Positions 29,238 to 34,612 of a DNA stretch of 34,612 bases are shown here, one piece after another. Under the pieces are notes generated by a model that did not search any database, had not been told where the DNA came from, and saw only the letters and a program-made list of their open reading frames with translations. Every line of letters starts with the position of its first letter. Within the stretch, counting starts at the first letter, position 1. The DNA lies in contig JAFVSN010000001.1 in assembly GCA_017503735.1 (NCBI GenBank), positions 1-34,612 of the forward strand, written 5' to 3'. The DNA comes from Lachnospiraceae bacterium. GTDB lineage: Bacteria; Bacillota; Clostridia; Lachnospirales; Lachnospiraceae. Position numbers and translations under genes: made by a program.

Positions 29238-32200
29238 AAAAGTGCTTGTCATTGGTTCCGGCCCTATCGTCATCGGTCAGGCAGCGGAATTTGACTATGC
29301 CGGAACACAGGCTTGTCTTGCGTTAAAAGAGGAAGGATATGAGGTTATTCTTTGCAATTCCAATCCGGCGACAATTATGACCGACACCTCAATTGCAGAT
29401 AAAGTGTATATGGAGCCATTGACACTGGAATACGTTGCAAAGATTATTCGTTACGAGCGCCCGGATGCAATCTTGCCGGGCATCGGTGGTCAGACCGGTC
29501 TTAATCTTGCTATGCAGCTGGAAAAGAAAGGGATACTTTCTGAGTGCCGTGTAGAACTCCTTGGTACAAAAAGCAGCTCAATTGAGCGTGCCGAGGATCG
29601 GGAATTATTTAAGGAACTCTGTGAAGAACTGGGTGAACCGGTGTTGCCGTCCGATATTGCATGTTCCGTAGAGGAAGGTTTGGAGGTTGTAAAGAAAATA
29701 GGGTATCCGGTTGTGCTTCGCCCTGCATTTACACTTGGCGGGACAGGAGGAGGGTTTGCTGATAACGAGACAGAATTTTTAACGCTTATGAAAAATGCCT
29801 TGTCCCTTTCTCCGGTCCGTCAGGTATTAATTGAAAAGAGCATCAAGGGGTTCAAAGAGATTGAGTACGAAGTGATGCGTGACAGTAATGATACAGCGAT
29901 TACAATTTGTAATATGGAAAACCTTGATCCTGTCGGTATCCATACCGGCGACTCTATTGTGGTCTGCCCTTCGCAAACACTTACGAATAAGGAATACCAT
30001 ATGCTTCGTGATAGTGCACTGAGAATCATTCGTGCACTGCAAATCGAAGGCGGTTGCAATGTGCAGTTTGCTCTGGATCCGAACTCTTTTCGATATTATC
30101 TTATTGAAGTGAATCCGAGAGTGTCCCGTTCTTCTGCACTGGCATCCAAAGCAAGCGGGTATCCGATTGCACGTGTATCGGCAAAAATCGGTGTGGGAAT
30201 GACGTTGGATGAAATTCAAATTGCGAATACACCTGCTTCCTTTGAGCCCACCTTGGACTATGTGGTAACTAAAATGCCGCGTTTTCCGTTTGATAAGTTT
30301 GCGGATGCCAATAATTCCCTTTCTACGCAGATGAAAGCGACTGGTGAGGTGATGAGTATCGGGAGAACGGTAGAAGAAAGTCTTTTAAAAGCCGTTCGTT
30401 CCTTGGGAATCGGACTTATTCATTTATATCATCCAAAGTTTGATGGGATGTCGGAAGCAGACCTGTTAGCTTACATTAAAATCGGTACCGATGACCGTAT
30501 TTATGCGATGGCACAGCTGTTACGACTTGGCTGCAGTATTGGTAAAATTGCTGATGCGACCGCGATTGACAATTTTTTTATCCGTAAATTACGTAATATT
30601 GTTGAGGAAGAAAAGGAGATTATAGATAATCCGGGCAATGTGAAGGTTTTGCGGGAGGCAAAGAAAATGGGCTTTGGCGATAAGGAAATCGGTATGCTCT
30701 GGAAGCTGCCGGAGACGCAAATCTTCGATCTGCGTAGGGCAAACGGCATCGTACCTGTCTACAAGATGATTGATACCTGTGCTTCTGAATTCGACAGTTA
30801 TATTCCGTACTTCTATTCCACCTATGAAGAGGAAAACGAGTCGGTTATTTCAGCCAAAAAGAAGGTGATTGTGCTTGGTTCCGGACCGATTCGTATCGGT
30901 CAGGGTGTGGAGTTCGATTATTCTACGGTTCATGCCGTACAGACAATCAAGGCGGCGGGATATGAAGCAATTATCATAAACAACAATCCCGAGACGGTTT
31001 CTACCGATTATACCTGCTCCGACAAACTTTATTTTGAACCACTTTGCGTGGAAGATGTCATGAATGTGATTGAGTTGGAAAAGCCGGAGGGTGTTATCGC
31101 AACACTTGGCGGTCAGACGGCAATCAATCTGGCAGAACCGTTACATGCCCGAGGAGTTAAGATTATCGGTACCGACTGTGATGCAATCGAACGTGCCGAA
31201 AACCGTGATGCGTTTGAAAAACTTCTCAGTTCTCTGTGCATTCCGCAACCGAAGGGAAAGGCGGTAACCAGCATAAAGGAGGGGATCAAGGCCGCAGAAG
31301 AAATCGGTTATCCTGTGCTTGTGCGGCCAAGCTTTGTACTCGGTGGCAGAGCGATGCAGATTGTTTCCAAAGAAGAAGATCTTCGCAACTATCTTAAGAC
31401 CGCTGTGGAGATTGATGAGGATAAGCCGGTTTTGGTGGATAAGTATATCCGGGGAAAAGAAGTTGAAATAGATGCTATTTGTGACGGGAAGCATGTGTTT
31501 GTGCCGGGAATTATGGAACTTGTGGAGAGAACCGGCGTGCATTCCGGCGATTCCATCAGCGTTTACCCTTCTTACAGCATTTCGGAGAAGGTGAAAAAGA
31601 CGATTTTGGATTATACCGAAAAACTCGGGCTCGGCATCGGAATTATCGGGTTGTTTAATATTCAGTTCATTGTGGACGAGCATGAAGATGTTTATATTAT
31701 TGAGGTGAATCCTCGTTCCTCGAGAACGGTACCGTTTCTTTCCAAGGCAACAGGCTATAGGCTTGCTGATATTGCTACCTTAGTCAGCCTTGGAGTATCT
31801 TTGGAAGAACAAGGTATCGCGGAAATTTACCCGAAAGAAAAAGAACGTTTTTATGTAAAAGCTCCGGCGTTTTCATTTTCAAAACTTCGTGGGATGGATG
31901 CCTATTTGTCACCTGAAATGAAGTCAACCGGGGAGGCAATCGGATATGATAAAAAACTTCATCGTGCAGCATACAAAGCAATGGTTGCATCCGGATTGAC
32001 GCTGCGCAACTACGGAACGGTTGTAGTCAGTGTTGCTGATGAAGACAAGGAAGAAATGTTGCCGCTTGTGCGCCGATTTTATAATATGGGCTTTAATATA
32101 GAAGCGACTACTGTTACGGGCGAATTTTTAAAGGCAAACGGAATACGTACAAGGATTCGCCGTAAGCCGAGCGAAGGCAGTGAGGAAGTGTTGGATTCTA

Positions 32201-32397
32201 TACGTGCCGGATATGTTAGTTATGTAATAAATACCCGTGCGATATTATCGGGAAAGCACTATGGTGACGGAGTTGCCATTCGGTGCTGTGCGGCACAGAA
32301 TAATATTACAATGCTGACCTCTCTTGATACAGTGAGAATGCTTCTGGATGTACTGGAGGAGGTTACATTAGGAATCTCAACAATAGATGCGAAATGA
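29215..32397 (+). CDS. carB: Carbamoyl-phosphate synthase large subunit
   Basis: The 1060-aa protein shows the internal duplication of Car[22 protein letters not shown] near the start and [20 protein letters not shown] near residue 550, each heading an ATP-grasp half. A C-terminal allosteric domain follows (about 930-1060). It makes carbamoyl phosphate from bicarbonate, ammonia and two ATP. GGAGGAGG is about 8 bases before the ATG. The 23-base overlap with carA suggests coupled synthesis of the two subunits. Length is complete. Confidence 0.97.
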   Translation: MPKRTDIKKVLVIGSGPIVIGQAAEFDYAGTQACLALKEEGYEVILCNSNPATIMTDTSIADKVYMEPLTLEYVAKIIRYERPDAILPGIGGQTGLNLAMQLEKKGILSECRVELLGTKSSSIERAEDRELFKELCEELGEPVLPSDIACSVEEGLEVVKKIGYPVVLRPAFTLGGTGGGFADNETEFLTLMKNALSLSPVRQVLIEKSIKGFKEIEYEVMRDSNDTAITICNMENLDPVGIHTGDSIVVCPSQTLTNKEYHMLRDSALRIIRALQIEGGCNVQFALDPNSFRYYLIEVNPRVSRSSALASKASGYPIARVSAKIGVGMTLDEIQIANTPASFEPTLDYVVTKMPRFPFDKFADANNSLSTQMKATGEVMSIGRTVEESLLKAVRSLGIGLIHLYHPKFDGMSEADLLAYIKIGTDDRIYAMAQLLRLGCSIGKIADATAIDNFFIRKLRNIVEEEKEIIDNPGNVKVLREAKKMGFGDKEIGMLWKLPETQIFDLRRANGIVPVYKMIDTCASEFDSYIPYFYSTYEEENESVISAKKKVIVLGSGPIRIGQGVEFDYSTVHAVQTIKAAGYEAIIINNNPETVSTDYTCSDKLYFEPLCVEDVMNVIELEKPEGVIATLGGQTAINLAEPLHARGVKIIGTDCDAIERAENRDAFEKLLSSLCIPQPKGKAVTSIKEGIKAAEEIGYPVLVRPSFVLGGRAMQIVSKEEDLRNYLKTAVEIDEDKPVLVDKYIRGKEVEIDAICDGKHVFVPGIMELVERTGVHSGDSISVYPSYSISEKVKKTILDYTEKLGLGIGIIGLFNIQFIVDEHEDVYIIEVNPRSSRTVPFLSKATGYRLADIATLVSLGVSLEEQGIAEIYPKEKERFYVKAPAFSFSKLRGMDAYLSPEMKSTGEAIGYDKKLHRAAYKAMVASGLTLRNYGTVVVSVADEDKEEMLPLVRRFYNMGFNIEATTVTGEFLKANGIRTRIRRKPSEGSEEVLDSIRAGYVSYVINTRAILSGKHYGDGVAIRCCAAQNNITMLTSLDTVRMLLDVLEEVTLGISTIDAK

Positions 32398-32409
32398 GAG
32401 GTGAATGAT

Positions 32410-33201
32410 ATGAAATTTACAAAGATGCATGGTTTGGGAAATGACTATTTGTATGTTTATGGAGAAGTTCCGTCGGACATTGCAGAACTTTCGACAAGAT
32501 TATCCGAGCGTCATTTCGGTGCCGGTTCGGATGGAATGATTTATATTTCTCCGTCTGATGTTGCGGATTTCAAAATGCGCATCTTTAATGCTGACGGAAG
32601 TGAAGCAATGATGTGCGGTAACGGGATTCGTTGTGTCGGGAAATATGTGTATGATAAAGGATATACCGATAAGACCAACCTAAAAATAGAAACCCTGTCC
32701 GGAATTAAATATCTTGATTTGCACCTGAGTGGGGGTGTGGTGAAAACGGTAACTGTCAATATGGGAATCGCAGTGCCAGAGAAAGAGAATATTTTGTATG
32801 TGGATAATACAGAGATTCATTATATTCCGGTTTCGGTCGGCAATCCGCATGCTGTCATTTTCGTGGATGATATTGAAAAAGCTCCGCTTACCACACTGGG
32901 ACCAAAGATTGAGCATCATTCTGCGTTTCCGGGAGGTGTCAATGTAGAATTTGTACAAGTTCTCTCTGATAAGGAACTGCGGATGCGAGTATGGGAAAGA
33001 GGAAGTGGAGTAACAATGGCGTGCGGAACGGGAGCTTGTGCCAGTACCATGGCAGCTATAGAAAAAAAGTTCTGTGATTATGATACGCCTATCTCTGTTC
33101 ATTTAGATGGAGGAACGCTGAAGATTCAGATCGCATCGGACCATACAGTGATCATGACCGGTCCGGCAGACATTATATACGAAGGAGAGACAACGATATG
33201 A
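32410..33201 (+). CDS. dapF: Diaminopimelate epimerase
   Basis: DapF interconverts LL- and meso-diaminopimelate without cofactor, using two cysteines. Here they are Cys69 (AMMCGNGIRC) and Cys205 (TMACGTGACAS). The 263-aa product from the ATG at 32410 starts MKFTKMHGLGNDY, as is typical. A GTG at 32401 would overlap the ribosome site GAGAGGTG, so it is not preferred. It follows carB by 12 bases and overlaps dapL by 4 bases (ATGA). Confidence 0.96.
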   Translation: MKFTKMHGLGNDYLYVYGEVPSDIAELSTRLSERHFGAGSDGMIYISPSDVADFKMRIFNADGSEAMMCGNGIRCVGKYVYDKGYTDKTNLKIETLSGIKYLDLHLSGGVVKTVTVNMGIAVPEKENILYVDNTEIHYIPVSVGNPHAVIFVDDIEKAPLTTLGPKIEHHSAFPGGVNVEFVQVLSDKELRMRVWERGSGVTMACGTGACASTMAAIEKKFCDYDTPISVHLDGGTLKIQIASDHTVIMTGPADIIYEGETTI

Positions 33202-34388
33202 TTACACCTAATATGCATTACGCAGACTTAAAAGATTCCTATCTCTTCTTTCATATTGCTCAGAAGACGAAGGCATATCTTGAAGCAAATCCGGAGAAGC
33301 GCCTTTACCGCATGGGCATCGGAGATGTATCGCTTCCGCTTCCGGATGCTGTAATTCAGGCTTTACATGAAGCGGTGAATGATCAGGCAATAAAGGAGAG
33401 TTTTCATGGTTATATGCCGGAATGTGGCGCACCTTTTTTGCGAAAAACCATTGCAAATTATTATGCCCTAAGAGGCGTGGAGATTTCGGCTGATGAAGTG
33501 TTTGTGTCCAGCGGTGCCAGTGATGAACTTGGAGATATCCTCGATTTATTTGACCGCGGAAGTTCAGCTCTTGTGATAGAGCCCGCATATCCTGCATATG
33601 TAGATGCCAATGTCATGGCAGGAAGAACAATAGTGCATCTTGCATCGGGTAAGGAAAACGGATTTTTGCCGGAACCGAGTGAAGAGGTGAAAGCAGATAT
33701 TCTCTACATCTGTTCGCCGAATAATCCGACCGGTGCGGTATTTAATCGTAAGCAGCTTCAGGCTTGGGTGGATTTTGCAAACGAGAATGGTTCCGTTATT
33801 CTTTTTGACGCAGCATATGAAGCCTTTATTGAGGATGAGACGTTGCCACACAGCATCTTTGAATTGGAGGGGGCCAAGACTTGTGCGATTGAGATTTGTT
33901 CACTTTCCAAGACGGCTGGGTTTACAGGCACGCGTCTTGGGTATACTGTAATTCCGCAACAGCTTGTACGAAATGGTATGAATCTCAATGCGATGTGGGT
34001 ACGTAACCGTACTACGAAGACTAACGGTGTATCTTATATTATCCAAAAGGGCGGGGCGGCTGTCTTTACTCCGGAAGGACAGAGACAAATTCGTGAGAAC
34101 ATAGGAATTTATAAAAGCAATGCCAAGGTTTTGATGGAAGCATTGGATAAGCTTGGAATTTGGTATTGCGGTGGAAAAAATGCGCCGTATATCTGGATGA
34201 AGTGTCCTGATGGTATGGGCAGTTGGGATTTTTTTGATTATTTGCTGAAAGAAATCCAGGTGGTCGGTACTCCGGGCGAAGGATTTGGTGCTTGTGGGGA
34301 AGGCTATTTCCGCTTTTCTACCTTCGGCAGTCCGGAGGATACAAAGGAAGCGGCTCGCCGATTGGTTGAGTTGCTCGGAAAGAAGTGA
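33198..34388 (+). CDS. dapL: LL-diaminopimelate aminotransferase
   Basis: DapL converts tetrahydrodipicolinate directly to LL-diaminopimelate with glutamate as amino donor, bypassing the acylated route. The 396-aa PLP fold-type I protein has YLFFHIAQ near the N-terminus, SSGASDELGDI, YICSPNNPTGAVF and the PLP lysine Lys238 in SLSKTAGFTGTRLG. Length is near the usual 390-410 aa. With DapF next to it and LysA at the other end of the window, the late DAP/lysine pathway is split between the two nitrogen-controlled operons. Confidence 0.93.
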   Translation: MITPNMHYADLKDSYLFFHIAQKTKAYLEANPEKRLYRMGIGDVSLPLPDAVIQALHEAVNDQAIKESFHGYMPECGAPFLRKTIANYYALRGVEISADEVFVSSGASDELGDILDLFDRGSSALVIEPAYPAYVDANVMAGRTIVHLASGKENGFLPEPSEEVKADILYICSPNNPTGAVFNRKQLQAWVDFANENGSVILFDAAYEAFIEDETLPHSIFELEGAKTCAIEICSLSKTAGFTGTRLGYTVIPQQLVRNGMNLNAMWVRNRTTKTNGVSYIIQKGGAAVFTPEGQRQIRENIGIYKSNAKVLMEALDKLGIWYCGGKNAPYIWMKCPDGMGSWDFFDYLLKEIQVVGTPGEGFGACGEGYFRFSTFGSPEDTKEAARRLVELLGKK

Positions 34389-34393
34389 TTGAT

Positions 34394-34612
34394 ATGCGTG
34401 ATTATAAGGTTAAATTTGGGAACAGAGTTGCGAGATTCTCAATGGAAATGCGCAATACCGATGCACCTGTGGGCACCGAGGAGCTGGCCCATATGGAGAT
34501 TGTTTCCGCAATTATCCATCAACTTACCAAGGATTTGACACCGGAGGAGATTGCGGCTTCCGGATTTGATAAATATTATGTGGATCATACGTTGGGACTT
34601 TGGCCGCAGGCA
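34394..34612 (+). CDS. Unrecognised protein, N-terminal 73 codons (runs off window)
   Basis: An open frame starts at an ATG 5 bases after the dapL stop and stays open to the window end. The start is MRDYKVKFGNRVARFSMEM and later residues include LTKDLTPEEIAASGFDKYY. It is hydrophilic, without a signal peptide or membrane helix in the visible part. The ribosome site is weak (GAAAGAAG), so translation may be coupled to dapL. I do not recognise the family from this part. The close spacing suggests that the operon continues beyond the window. Confidence 0.6.
   Translation, partial: MRDYKVKFGNRVARFSMEMRNTDAPVGTEELAHMEIVSAIIHQLTKDLTPEEIAASGFDKYYVDHTLGLWPQA

Overview
This window looks like chromosomal DNA from an anaerobic, spore-forming Firmicute of the class Clostridia, most like Lachnospiraceae. 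The evidence is a C-terminal fragment resembling the spore-coat Mn-catalase CotJC at the left edge, strong AGGAGG-type ribosome binding sites, a type III glutamine synthetase, a split ferredoxin-linked glutamate synthase, an ANTAR antiterminator protein, an NfnAB-like pair and DapL. I cannot name a genus. No tRNA, rRNA, insertion sequence, phage gene or CRISPR array was seen.

Layout. (1) Bases 1-141 hold the cotJC-like tail, separated from the next operon by a two-way terminator. (2) Bases 206-8375, minus strand, form one operon of eight tightly packed genes. In order of transcription they are a class II glutaminase domain, an FMN/Fe-S glutamate synthase core, a four-cluster ferredoxin, an FAD/NAD(P) oxidoreductase, a GXGXG domain, a glutamine-synthetase-like protein, an ANTAR regulator and lysA. 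(3) Bases 8376-8727 are a divergent control region with two strong sigma-A-type promoters. (4) Bases 8728-15827, plus strand, carry gdhA, glnN (GSIII), an ammonium transporter fused to a P-II domain, an unrecognised 55-aa protein and asnB. (5) Bases 15854-34612, plus strand, carry a promoter and leader followed by purC, purA, an nfnAB-like pair, purB, guaA, glmS, pyrG, purF, carA, carB, dapF, dapL and the start of an unrecognised gene. These are packed with small gaps or overlaps and look like one long transcript.

How it fits together. GDH, the glutamine synthetases and the glutamate synthase bring ammonium into glutamate and glutamine, and Amt imports ammonium. AsnB, GuaA, GlmS, PyrG, PurF and CarA spend glutamine amide nitrogen; PurA, PurB, PurC and AsnB use aspartate. 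The genes are grouped by their place in nitrogen flow rather than by end product.

The most interesting signal is regulatory. Four leaders (minus-strand glutamate synthase operon, gdhA, glnN, purC operon) share one design. Each has a small hairpin with a six-base loop carrying A at loop position 1 and G at position 4. Its loop and 3' arm are also the 5' arm of a strong intrinsic terminator. The A1/G4 hexaloop is the known recognition signature of ANTAR proteins, and an ANTAR gene lies in the window inside one of the controlled operons. The window therefore appears to encode a self-regulating, ANTAR-controlled attenuation regulon covering nitrogen assimilation and, unusually, a long purine/pyrimidine/amino-sugar/DAP transcript. 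The ANTAR protein's receiver domain lacks the phosphoryl-accepting aspartate, so its input signal is unknown.
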